Assembly: GCA_964564545.1 (NCBI GenBank)
Contig: CAZMBP010000021.1
Span: 42,861-106,860, forward strand
Origin: CAJQQY01 sp964564545
Lineage (GTDB): Bacteria > Bacteroidota > Bacteroidia > Chitinophagales > Saprospiraceae
Length of the DNA stretch: 64,000 bases
Direction of reading: 5' to 3'
Shown here piece after piece: positions 9,156 to 16,586 of the stretch. Each line of letters opens with the position of its first letter. Position 1 is the first letter of the stretch. The translations under genes and the position numbers were made by a program. The notes below the pieces were generated by a model. That model saw nothing but the letters and a program-made list of their open reading frames with translations, was not told where the DNA came from and ran no database searches.

Positions 9156-10229
9156 TCAACAAATCCTTGGCAATTGCTCTCCCACCAACATATTCACTAC
9201 TCGCTTACCACCAATCGCACTTGTCATGACCACTTGACGAGGATGAGTCTCAACCACTTCTCCTAGAATTGCAGCATGGTGACAATCGTCGAATAATTTT
9301 ATTTTTTCTAAAAAAGCATCAGCAATACTTGCGTCAACAACCGATATAAATATACCTTCATTAGCCACGTAGAGAGGGTCAAGTCCAAGAATTTCACAAG
9401 CACCTTGAACTTGTTCATCGATAGGAATATTTTTTTGAGCAATATCAATTCCGAGTTTAGTATCTCTAGCAATCTCGGTTAAAACAGTTGCCACTCCTCC
9501 CCTAGTTGGATCACGAAATAAATGAATATCATTTCCAAAATCATCCAACAATGCTTTTACAATATGATTCAAATTCCGAGAATCACTCTCGATAGTAGAT
9601 TCAAATTCAAGCCCTTCTCGAACAGACATAATTGCCATGCCATGAGTAGCAAGATTATCGCTAACAATAATTTTATCTCCCAATTTCACATTTGTAATAT
9701 CAATGTTAGCTTGTGGATGAATTTGGCCTACTCCAGTAGTATTAACAAAGATTTTATCACCTTTGCCTCGCTCCACGACTTTGGTATCTCCTGTTACCAC
9801 TTGTACTCCTGCTTCTTCACATGCGAATTTTATGGCTACCAATATTTCCCAAAATTCCTTCATCGCCAATCCTTCCTCTATGATAAAACTTAAGGATAAA
9901 TATTTTGGAATTGCTCCACACATCGCTAAATCATTAACCGTTCCATTGACGGCTAATTCTCCAATATTTCCTCCAGGAAAAAAAATTGGTGAGATGACAA
10001 AACTGTCAGTTGTGAAGGCTGTTTTTCCAGTCAATTCTAGCGTTACTCCATCGTGCCTTTTATCCAATAAGTCATTTTTCAAAACATCAAAAACCCCAGA
10101 ATCTAATAATCGATTGGTCAATAATCCACCACTTCCATGTCCAAGGGTAATAATGTCAATGTCTAATTTTGGCATTGGACAAGACAATTGCATTTTTATT
10201 TTTTTCTCTTTTTTAGTTGAAATTTTCAT
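9156..10229 (-). CDS. hypE: Hydrogenase maturation protein HypE
   Basis: HypE receives a carbamoyl group on its C-terminal cysteine from HypF and dehydrates it to a thiocyanate, the source of the CN ligands of the [NiFe] hydrogenase Fe(CN)2CO centre. The C-terminus reads GEQLPRIC, with the essential terminal Cys. The N-terminal GHGSGG and the FTTDSFVISPIFFPGGNIGELAVNGT region match the ATP-binding PurM/AIRS fold, and VTGDTKVVERG and RDPTRGGVATVLTEIA are further family motifs. The length of 357 aa is normal. Only three bases separate it from hypD upstream; it is the last gene of the hyp operon. Confidence 0.97.
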   Translation of the reverse strand: MKISTKKEKKIKMQLSCPMPKLDIDIITLGHGSGGLLTNRLLDSGVFDVLKNDLLDKRHDGVTLELTGKTAFTTDSFVISPIFFPGGNIGELAVNGTVNDLAMCGAIPKYLSLSFIIEEGLAMKEFWEILVAIKFACEEAGVQVVTGDTKVVERGKGDKIFVNTTGVGQIHPQANIDITNVKLGDKIIVSDNLATHGMAIMSVREGLEFESTIESDSRNLNHIVKALLDDFGNDIHLFRDPTRGGVATVLTEIARDTKLGIDIAQKNIPIDEQVQGACEILGLDPLYVANEGIFISVVDASIADAFLEKIKLFDDCHHAAILGEVVETHPRQVVMTSAIGGKRVVNMLVGEQLPRIC

Positions 10230-10232
10230 AAA

Positions 10233-11345
10233 TTATGTTCGTTGTTCTTCTTGCTGATTGATCATATCTGAAAAATGGTAGTAAGCAGCACATGCACCTT
10301 CTGAGCTAACCATAGGTGCTCCAAGTGGATTTTCAGGCTTACATTTTGTTCCAAAATTTGGACACTCAAATGGTTTTTTATTTCCTTTCATAATATCACC
10401 AGCGATACATGCTTCATTCTCTGGCGCTTCAGGAATATTAACAGAGAACTTATTCCTTGCATCGTAATCAATATACTTTTCCTTCACCTCATATCCACTT
10501 TTAGGAATTACAGACATCCCTCTCCACATTCTATCAGTCACTTCAAATACTTCGAAAATGGTTTCCATTGCTTTTGGATTTCCGTTTTCTTTAACCATTC
10601 GAGAATATTGATTTTCAAGTTTAGTTTCTCCTCTTTCTAATTGTTGAACTGTCATTAAAATTCCTTGCAAAATATCAACTGGCTCAAAACCAGTTACAAC
10701 GATAGGCACTTTAAATTTTTCAACTAAAGGATAGTACTCTTGCATTCCCATAATTGTACAGACGTGACCTGCAGCTAAAAATGCCTGCACACTACATTCA
10801 TCATCACTAACTAAAGCTTCAATGGCTGGTGGAACTAAAACGTGCGAAGCTAGAATTGAATAATTTTTCAACCCCATTCGCGAAGCATGAACTACGGAAA
10901 GTGCATTAGCTGGAGCGGTTGTTTCAAATCCTACGGCAAAGAAAACGATTTCCTTTTCGGGATTTTCTTTTGCTATTTTTACGGCTTCCAATGGAGAATA
11001 TAAAATCCGAATATCTGCACCATTTGCTTTCGCTTCTAACAAACTCTTTTCAGAGCCAGGTACTCGAAGCATATCTCCATAGGAACAAAGTATCACTCCT
11101 TTTTCTTCTGCTAAATAAACTGCTTTGTCAATCAAATTAACTGGTGTAACACAAACTGGACAACCTGGCCCATGTACCATATTAATTTCTTTGGGCAACA
11201 TATTTAAAATCCCATTTTTGACTAAGCTATGAGTTTGACCTCCACAAACTTCCATGATAGTCCAAGGCTGAGTAACTGTCTTTTTTATTTCAGCCAAATA
11301 TCGTTGTGCTAATTCAGGGTCTCTATATTCTGTTAGGAATTTCAT
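10233..11345 (-). CDS. hypD: Hydrogenase maturation protein HypD
   Basis: HypD is the [4Fe-4S] scaffold protein that, with HypC, assembles the Fe(CN)2CO unit of [NiFe] hydrogenases. Motifs seen are EVCGGQTHSLVKNG near the start, GPGCPVCVTP, FFAVGFETTAP and the late cysteines CIAGDIMKG, CPNFGTKC that bind the cluster. I place the start at the ATG at 11345 (MKFLTEYRDPE): the eight codons of the longer frame (from 11369) run into the palindromic repeat and do not match the family. The length then is 370 aa, as expected. The repeat lies between hypC and this gene. Confidence 0.95.
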   Translation of the reverse strand: MKFLTEYRDPELAQRYLAEIKKTVTQPWTIMEVCGGQTHSLVKNGILNMLPKEINMVHGPGCPVCVTPVNLIDKAVYLAEEKGVILCSYGDMLRVPGSEKSLLEAKANGADIRILYSPLEAVKIAKENPEKEIVFFAVGFETTAPANALSVVHASRMGLKNYSILASHVLVPPAIEALVSDDECSVQAFLAAGHVCTIMGMQEYYPLVEKFKVPIVVTGFEPVDILQGILMTVQQLERGETKLENQYSRMVKENGNPKAMETIFEVFEVTDRMWRGMSVIPKSGYEVKEKYIDYDARNKFSVNIPEAPENEACIAGDIMKGNKKPFECPNFGTKCKPENPLGAPMVSSEGACAAYYHFSDMINQQEEQRT

Positions 11346-11362
11346 GTTGGTTTGTTTTGTTT

Positions 11363-11424
11363 CACGCAAAGTGCGCTAAAATCGCAAAGAGAAATCTTAA
11401 AAAAACCTTAGCGTCCTTTGCGCG
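11363..11424. repeat. ACGCAAAG palindromic repeat (copy 2)
   Basis: Imperfect inverted repeat: CGCAAAGTGCGCTAA on the left (from about 11365) pairs with TTAGCGTCCTTTGCG on the right (to about 11422), 13 of 15 positions matching. The left arm shares a 15-base run with the repeat at 9079-9144. It fills the gap between hypC and hypD, so it would be transcribed as a hairpin inside the operon mRNA. Confidence 0.72.
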
Positions 11425-11432
11425 AAAAATTA

Positions 11433-11717
11433 TCAAGAATAATCTTTATCATCAAGCAAAGACTCAGAATTATTTAACTCATCTTCAACCTCTCCCATCT
11501 CCTCTAAATATTGGAAAGTCTTTTTCGCCTCTTCTTCATCGACAATGCTGATAGCTACACCGACATGTACCAAAACATAATCGTCCTCTTTAGCTTCAGG
11601 AACCATTTCCAAACTTGCTTCCTTGATAATGCCTCCGAAAGATACTTTTGCCATTCGAACCATACCATTAAATTTGGTTTCGATGGACTTTATTTTACCT
11701 GGAATCGCTAAGCACAT
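11433..11717 (-). CDS. hypC: Hydrogenase maturation chaperone HypC
   Basis: HypC/HupF-family chaperone. It begins MCLAIPGKI; Cys2, exposed after Met removal, binds the iron fragment shared with HypD and delivers it to the hydrogenase large subunit. The core has the expected beta-barrel sequence (VRMAKVSFGG, DDYVLVHVGVAISIVDEEEA). The C-terminal 20 residues are acidic and longer than in many HypC proteins (94 aa against about 75-90). It lies between hypF and hypD on the same strand. Confidence 0.95.
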   Translation of the reverse strand: MCLAIPGKIKSIETKFNGMVRMAKVSFGGIIKEASLEMVPEAKEDDYVLVHVGVAISIVDEEEAKKTFQYLEEMGEVEDELNNSESLLDDKDYS

Positions 11718-11736
11718 TTTCCTTTTTTTTATTTTT

Positions 11737-14043
11737 TTAAATTGAATTTCTATGTTGTTGAATTTGATAGCAAACTAATTGTCCAAAAGAAATATTTTCA
11801 TCGTTTGGTGATAATTGTTGATGAAAAAAAAGTTCAAAGTCATTTTGAAAATGATGTTGAATTAAATCAACTAATAAACCATTTTGAAATACTCCTCCGC
11901 TGAATGCTATCTTTTTTATTTTCAAATTATTCGCCACTATTTCTATAATTTTCATCAATGAAAAATGAAATTTTGCAGCAATGAAATCTTTCTGTTTTCC
12001 TTTTTGTAAATCTAATACTATATTTCTCATTAAGGTCTTAGTTGGGATACTTTTATTATTTGCCCCTTCCAAAAAATAACTAGAGGAAAATTCTAGTCCG
12101 TTGTTTTTAAAATATCTTAAAGCCATATTTTCTAATTGCATGGCTGCTTCACCTTCATAAGTTTGGACATCCAAAATCCCAAGCAATGAAGCAACTGCAT
12201 CAAACAATCTTCCGACACTTGAAGTTTGCAATGGGTTTTCTTTATCCAAAATTTTAGAGTAAACTTCCCATTCTATCTCGGTGAATTTTCCTTTCAAAAA
12301 CTGCTCTATTCCTTTTACTCCCCAACAAGCTGAAAGTGCGGAAACACGAGGTTCCTTTGGCATTTTATCTCCTAAAATAAAATCAAAGTAATCGAAATAA
12401 TAACTTCGTTGGAAATCATACTTTTCATATTTAAAAAATTCACCTCCCCATATTTGTCCATCATCTCCTAAGCCAGTTCCATCCCAAACAATACCTAAAA
12501 TTGGTTCTTCTGAATGTACTAGATTATGCTCTCCAATGACTGCTCCAAAATGTGCCATGTGATGTTGAAATGATTCAACTGGAACATTTAATTCTCCAGC
12601 TAATTCTTTTCCAAAATGAGTAGAAGGATATTCTGGATGTTTATCTAATAAGATAACTTTAGGTTGAGCAGTAAATAACTTTAGAAAATGTTCGACCGTA
12701 TGCTTGTAATTTTCTTGAGTATCAAAATTTTCCAAGTCTCCTAAATATTGACTTATGTAGGTATTCTGTTGATGTAAAAAACTAAACGTACTTTTCATCA
12801 TTGCACCTGTTGCCAAAATGCTTTGGTTTGATAATGCCAATTCTGCATTTATGTAAGTCGGTGCTAAACCTCTCGAACGGCGAAGTATAATTTTTTGGTT
12901 TTTAAAAAAAGAAAATTTGACAACACTATCATCTTGGGGAATAACAATATCCCGATTATTTTTCAAAATAAAATCAGCAATTTGAGTTAGTTCTTGAAGT
13001 GCTTTTTCATCATCAAATACAATTGGGTTATTACTGATATTACCACTTGTGGCAACGATTGGTTGTCCAAATTTTTGAAGTAATAAATCGTAAAGAGGTG
13101 TATAAGGTAACATCACTCCAAGCTGATTAAGATTTGGTGCGAGTGATGCTTTTGTAAATGAGGTCGCTGAAAAATTATCATAATCTAGTAAAACAATTGG
13201 CGCGATTTCATTTTGTAATTCTTTTGTTATAAAACTGGCAAAATGAGTTTCATCATTATCAGAAATAGATTTCAAATCCGGAAACATAACTGCAAAAGGT
13301 TTGCTTGGTCGATGTTTTCTTTTTCTTAACTCTAATATTGTCTCAGAATTATTAGCGTCACAAGTCAAAAAATATCCACCAATTCCTTTAATGGCAACTA
13401 TTTTCCCTTCTTGCCAAAACGAGACTATTTTATCTAATATTTCTATTTGATGATTGGATATTCCATTTCCATTTCTATCATAAAGCGTCAATTCGACATT
13501 ACACTTTGGGCAAGAATTCGTTTGTGAAAAATACCGACGATCATGCGGATTTTGATATTCTTCAAAGCAAGTAGAACACATTTGAAAGATATCCATTTTT
13601 GTGTTCACTCGGTCGTATGGTAATTTTTTTACAATAGAAAAACGAGGCCCACAATTAGTACAAGTAATAAAAGAATAATTATTCCTTCGATTTGGGGAAT
13701 CATATAATTCTGATTTACAATCCGAACACATCGCAAAATCAGGAGTCACCAATAAATTAGGCTGTCCTATATTTTCGCTATGAATAATTTGAAAATTGTC
13801 AAAGAACTTTTGTTCTGTTTTAAAAAAAGAATGTCCTGTAATTCGAGATAAGACAGGAGCATTATTTATTATTTCTTGATAAAAACTTCGAGCTAATTCT
13901 TCAACTGCTTCTATTTCAATATGAACACCATCAGTCGAATTATTAACCCAACCTTTTAATTCGTATTTTTTTGCTAACAAAAAAATAAAAGGACGAAAAC
14001 CAACGCCTTGAACTTGCCCTTTTATGTGAATATGCCATGTCAT
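11737..14043 (-). CDS. hypF: Carbamoyltransferase HypF
   Basis: HypF makes carbamoyl-adenylate from carbamoyl phosphate and ATP and transfers the carbamoyl group to the C-terminal Cys of HypE. Domains run in the expected order. The acylphosphatase domain (residues 1-90) carries GQVQGVGFRPF. Two zinc-finger-like pairs have Cys106/109/128/131 and Cys156/159/178/181. The YrdC-like domain (about 205-385) has KGIGGYFLTCDA and RKRKHRPSKPFAVM. The Kae1-like C-terminal half has HHMAHF and GIVWDGTGLGDDG. The length of 768 aa is typical. It is the first gene of hypF-hypC-hypD-hypE; hypA, hypB and hydrogenase subunits are not in the window. Confidence 0.96.
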   Translation of the reverse strand: MTWHIHIKGQVQGVGFRPFIFLLAKKYELKGWVNNSTDGVHIEIEAVEELARSFYQEIINNAPVLSRITGHSFFKTEQKFFDNFQIIHSENIGQPNLLVTPDFAMCSDCKSELYDSPNRRNNYSFITCTNCGPRFSIVKKLPYDRVNTKMDIFQMCSTCFEEYQNPHDRRYFSQTNSCPKCNVELTLYDRNGNGISNHQIEILDKIVSFWQEGKIVAIKGIGGYFLTCDANNSETILELRKRKHRPSKPFAVMFPDLKSISDNDETHFASFITKELQNEIAPIVLLDYDNFSATSFTKASLAPNLNQLGVMLPYTPLYDLLLQKFGQPIVATSGNISNNPIVFDDEKALQELTQIADFILKNNRDIVIPQDDSVVKFSFFKNQKIILRRSRGLAPTYINAELALSNQSILATGAMMKSTFSFLHQQNTYISQYLGDLENFDTQENYKHTVEHFLKLFTAQPKVILLDKHPEYPSTHFGKELAGELNVPVESFQHHMAHFGAVIGEHNLVHSEEPILGIVWDGTGLGDDGQIWGGEFFKYEKYDFQRSYYFDYFDFILGDKMPKEPRVSALSACWGVKGIEQFLKGKFTEIEWEVYSKILDKENPLQTSSVGRLFDAVASLLGILDVQTYEGEAAMQLENMALRYFKNNGLEFSSSYFLEGANNKSIPTKTLMRNIVLDLQKGKQKDFIAAKFHFSLMKIIEIVANNLKIKKIAFSGGVFQNGLLVDLIQHHFQNDFELFFHQQLSPNDENISFGQLVCYQIQQHRNSI

Positions 14044-14409
14044 TAATTAATGAGTAATGTATTTTGAGTAGCTATCTGTTTAGGAATTTTTCGATAATCA
14101 AATCTTTCCTGTAAGGTAGGATTTTTTGAAAAACAATTGGAAAAATTATTTAAACAAAATTTACGAATAAGTATGATAAAAGTATAACTCATTCTCAGGA
14201 CTGAGATAAGTATTAGATTTGGTGAGACTCCTATTTATTTTCGAAAATAATAATATATAGGAAGGAAATAATAAAGATATGTTGAAGGATAAAAAAGTGA
14301 ATCGAAAATACCTCTAATCAATTTAATATTAGCCAAAATATAATTTAGAAGTTAAAACATAGAGATAGAGTTATAACAACATATTTAGATTGATATAAAT
14401 CCAGTCCAT
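14044..14409. other. Non-coding interval upstream of hypF
   Basis: The 366 bases between hypF and the phosphoribosyltransferase contain no reading frame I would support. The hypF promoter should be here. Degenerate half-matches to the FNR-like box exist (ATGAT-AAAA-GTATA at 14173-14186 and TTGAT-ATAA-ATCCA at 14390-14403), but they are not paired at 22 bp and have no -7 box at the right distance, so I do not count them as sites. Confidence 0.4.
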
Positions 14410-15033
14410 TTACTCTATTTCTACTTCTAACATTTCTCCCACTTCTTCATCTGTTACTTGATCAAAATTTTCATAAAACCTACCTACTGCTAAAAACCTT
14501 AATGGTGAGTCGATACAAATTATTTCGTCAACCGAAGTATCTTCACTTAATCTGATCAGACTACTTGGAGCAGCAACAGGAATGGCAACTACTATTTTTT
14601 TAGGATGATGTAGTCGAACTAAATTTATGGTATTTTCCATCGTATAGCCAGTAGCTATGCCATCATCCACTATAACCACAATTTTATCGACCAGACTTTC
14701 TGGTGTTCTACCCTGATAATATTTATTGTATTTTTGACGAAGTTTTTCCCTAATATTTTTAATTTCTTCTTCAAGGTATTTTCCTGACGCTTCGATAGAT
14801 TCATTAATAATTTCGGTTTCTAAACTTACCGCCCCTATGGCATATTCTCTTCTTATCGGATGCCTTATTTTTTTTGATAATGCAACGTCTAACGGGAGAT
14901 TCAATTCATCGGCTATAGCTTTCCCTACAGGTACACCACCTCTAGGAATGGCTAAAATAACTGCATCTTGATTTTTATATTTTCGTAATTTTTCAGCTAA
15001 AATATATCCAGCTGCAAACCTATTTTTAAACAT
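14410..15033 (-). CDS. Phosphoribosyltransferase-fold protein
   Basis: Type I phosphoribosyltransferase fold. The PRPP-binding loop is VVIVDDGIATGYTM, and the N-terminal AIPRGGVPVGKAIADEL and DVALSKKIRHP motifs are typical of the stand-alone PRTase family found beside alpha/beta hydrolases in many bacterial stress islands. The substrate base is unknown; Mycobacterium tuberculosis Rv0571c, a DosR-regulon member, combines a related PRTase domain with a hydrolase. The length is 207 aa. It follows the alpha/beta hydrolase gene by 11 bases on the same strand, so the pair forms an operon read from the tandem FNR-like sites at 15744-15779. Confidence 0.88.
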   Translation of the reverse strand: MFKNRFAAGYILAEKLRKYKNQDAVILAIPRGGVPVGKAIADELNLPLDVALSKKIRHPIRREYAIGAVSLETEIINESIEASGKYLEEEIKNIREKLRQKYNKYYQGRTPESLVDKIVVIVDDGIATGYTMENTINLVRLHHPKKIVVAIPVAAPSSLIRLSEDTSVDEIICIDSPLRFLAVGRFYENFDQVTDEEVGEMLEVEIE

Positions 15034-15044
15034 AACTTCTTCTT

Positions 15045-15689
15045 TTATTTAATATATTTTTCGAACCAATCTCCAGCTAACTTTGCCACTTCCTCCAGTT
15101 TTCCTTCCTCTGGAAAGAGATGGGTAGCATTAAGTACCAGCTCCATTTTTTTTATTCCTTTCAATTTTTCGTAAGCAATCGTATTAAGTTTGATAACAGA
15201 TTTATCTCTCTCTCCTACAATTAATAATGTAGGTGTTTTGACTTCCTCTAAAGCTTCAATTGCCATATCTGAACGACCTCCTCTTGAGACTAAAGCTTTG
15301 ATAGTAGAACCCAATTTTGCAGCTGCCATTAATGCGGATGCTGCTCCTGTACTTGCTCCAAAATATCCAATTGGCAAATCTCTAGTTTGTGGGAATTTCT
15401 GAATCCACTTAGTCACATTCACTAAACGCTCAGTCAATAGATCTATGTCAAACCGATTCTCATAAACTTCATCTTCTTCCCTAGTCAATAAATCAAATAA
15501 TAAAGTTGCAAATCCTCTTTTCTGTAAATATTGTGCTACAAGATTATTTCTAGGACTGAATCGACTGCTTCCACTTCCATGCGAAAACAAAATAATTCCT
15601 TTTGCATTTTCAACAATTACTAGATGGCCTTTCAACTTTGTTGAGTCCGTAAAAATTTCAATCTCCTTGTAATTTGATATGGTTTTCAT
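15045..15689 (-). CDS. Alpha/beta hydrolase, dienelactone hydrolase-like
   Basis: Small cytoplasmic alpha/beta hydrolase. The oxyanion strand-turn is ILFSHGSGSSRFSPRN, the nucleophile elbow GYFGASTGAASAL (G-x-S-x-G), the acid follows LLIVGERDKS, and the His lies in LNATHLFPEEGK. The family is usually labelled dienelactone hydrolase or phosphoribosyl-transferase-associated hydrolase; the true substrate is not known. It is the first gene of the hydrolase-PRTase operon. On the minus strand a perfect -7 box (TACTTTTG, 15720 to 15713) lies 34 bp from the centre of the nearer FNR-like palindrome and predicts a leader of under 20 bases. Confidence 0.88.
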   Translation of the reverse strand: MKTISNYKEIEIFTDSTKLKGHLVIVENAKGIILFSHGSGSSRFSPRNNLVAQYLQKRGFATLLFDLLTREEDEVYENRFDIDLLTERLVNVTKWIQKFPQTRDLPIGYFGASTGAASALMAAAKLGSTIKALVSRGGRSDMAIEALEEVKTPTLLIVGERDKSVIKLNTIAYEKLKGIKKMELVLNATHLFPEEGKLEEVAKLAGDWFEKYIK

Positions 15690-15712
15690 AATATAAAAGT
15701 TTTAATACTTTT

Positions 15713-15809
15713 CAAAAGTACTTATATAAACAGATGATAATCAATGATTTATATCATTATGAAAATTGATTATTATCAGTTTTCAGAATAAACTAAGCTT
15801 TTAATTTTG
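15713..15809. promoter_or_regulatory. Bidirectional promoter with tandem FNR-like boxes (hydrolase/dodecin)
   Basis: Two palindromes lie 22 bp apart centre to centre: ATGAT-TTAT-ATCAT (15744-15757) and TTGAT-TATT-ATCAG (15766-15779). To the right, TAATTTTG (15802-15809), a perfect TAnnTTTG -7 box, lies exactly 33 bp from the centre of the second. To the left on the minus strand, TACTTTTG (15720-15713) lies 34 bp from the centre of the first. Each direction therefore has sites near -41 and -63, the placing of class II activator sites in the Crp/Fnr family. Confidence 0.85.
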
Positions 15810-15894
15810 ATGATGAAATTTAACATAACGTAGTAGGACAAAATAATTTCGTCCAATTACTTATTATTTTTTAACCAAATTAAAACCTTAAATT

Positions 15895-16101
15895 ATGGCA
15901 CTATTAAAAGTAATTGAAGTCATGGGTTCCTCTGACCAAAGTTGGGAAAATGCTGCACAAACGATGATTGATGAGGCTAGTAAAACCGTCAATAATATTC
16001 GTTCCATTTATGTGGAAAACCTATCAGCAAAAGTTGTTAACAATAAAATTACGGAGTATCGAGTAGATGGGAAAATATCTTTTGAAATTGAAAATCAATA
16101 G
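15895..16101 (+). CDS. Dodecin flavin-binding protein
   Basis: Dodecin, a 68-residue protein that forms a hollow dodecamer storing or quenching flavins. The whole length matches: MALLKVIEVMGSSDQSWENA, then NIRSIYVENLSAKV and YRVDGKISFEIE, with the Trp of SDQSWENA stacking on the flavin in known dodecins. It has its own promoter with tandem FNR-like boxes and a leader of about 80 bases, and it ends at a hairpin terminator near 16385-16417. Binding flavin or CoA under low respiration fits the two flavodoxin-like genes in the same regulon. Confidence 0.95.
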   Translation: MALLKVIEVMGSSDQSWENAAQTMIDEASKTVNNIRSIYVENLSAKVVNNKITEYRVDGKISFEIENQ

Positions 16102-16152
16102 GTAATAAAAATCATTTCTTTTTTGACGAATGTCATTTGAAAGAAAAAAATT

Positions 16153-16207
16153 CTGTTGTAATTTTAAATCATCAAGTGAAAGATAAAAGACTGGCTGAAA
16201 CTCAGTC
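16153..16207 (-). repeat. 55-bp dispersed repeat (copy 1)
   Basis: Read on the minus strand, this stretch is clearly related to 34434-34489 on the plus strand. The shared core is CAGTC, one variable base, TTTATCTTTCACTTGAT, one variable base, then ATT. In both copies a GRCTG just upstream can pair with CAGTC to form a small stem; the one change (A to G) keeps pairing as G-U. Origin and function are unknown. Confidence 0.6.
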
Positions 16208-16384
16208 ATATTAAATTAACATCATATTCTGAAATTTTTTACTCCTACGGGAATAAAATTGGGATGGGTAAAAATGATAATTTGGTCAGATCCTGAGGGA
16301 TAAATGTTTTGCGTTTTTTTTGTAAGGTGAAGTTTGAATAACTATAACTTGGCATTTCATGATGTTTTTGAGTGTTATGAAATG

Positions 16385-16417
16385 AACTGGGAATCTTTAA
16401 TTAAAAGGTTCCCAGTT
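16385..16417 (+). terminator. Hairpin terminator after dodecin
   Basis: AACTGGGAA (16385-16393) pairs perfectly with TTCCCAGTT (16409-16417), followed after three bases by TTTTT. It lies about 285 bases after the dodecin stop and before the htrA promoter. Confidence 0.75.
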
Positions 16418-16507
16418 ATGTTTTTATAAAACTTGAAATTAGAAGTTCCTTCCTTTTTTATTTGTTGATAAATTAAAAAACTTCATCTAAAAACAGCAGT
16501 TTGAATA

Positions 16508-16543
16508 TTGACAAATATTAGCTTTAGAATTGATAAATGTCAT
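16508..16543 (+). promoter_or_regulatory. Tandem FNR-like boxes upstream of htrA
   Basis: TTGAC-AAAT-ATTAG (16508-16521) and TTGAT-AAAT-GTCAT (16530-16543) lie 22 bp apart centre to centre. The first is a weak palindrome. No TAnnTTTG box is found 33-34 bp downstream, so the promoter here is less certain than at the other loci. Confidence 0.65.
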
Positions 16544-16586
16544 TTTAATTTAAATTGGATTCAAAGAAATTGATTTTCAAAAAACC

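Larger units (their letters stand above)
16102..16586. other. Interval between dodecin and htrA
   Basis: The 485 bases contain, in order, a lone palindrome TTGAC-GAAT-GTCAT (16123-16136), the dispersed repeat at 16153-16207, the dodecin terminator at 16385-16417 and the tandem FNR-like boxes for htrA at 16508-16543. No reading frame is supported. Confidence 0.6.

Noticed and set aside
9522..10257. Plus-strand open frames of 123 and 164 codons antisense to hypE
   Set aside because: They lie wholly or almost wholly inside hypE, which has every family motif; composition (Ser/Asn/Cys-rich, no domain) is that of an antisense shadow.
14173..14403. FNR-like boxes for hypF
   Set aside because: Only degenerate, unpaired matches; spacing and -7 box do not fit the pattern seen in the island.
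16123..16136. TTGAC-GAAT-GTCAT as a further regulon promoter
   Set aside because: It lies just after the dodecin stop, has no partner at 22 bp and no gene starts downstream before the terminator.
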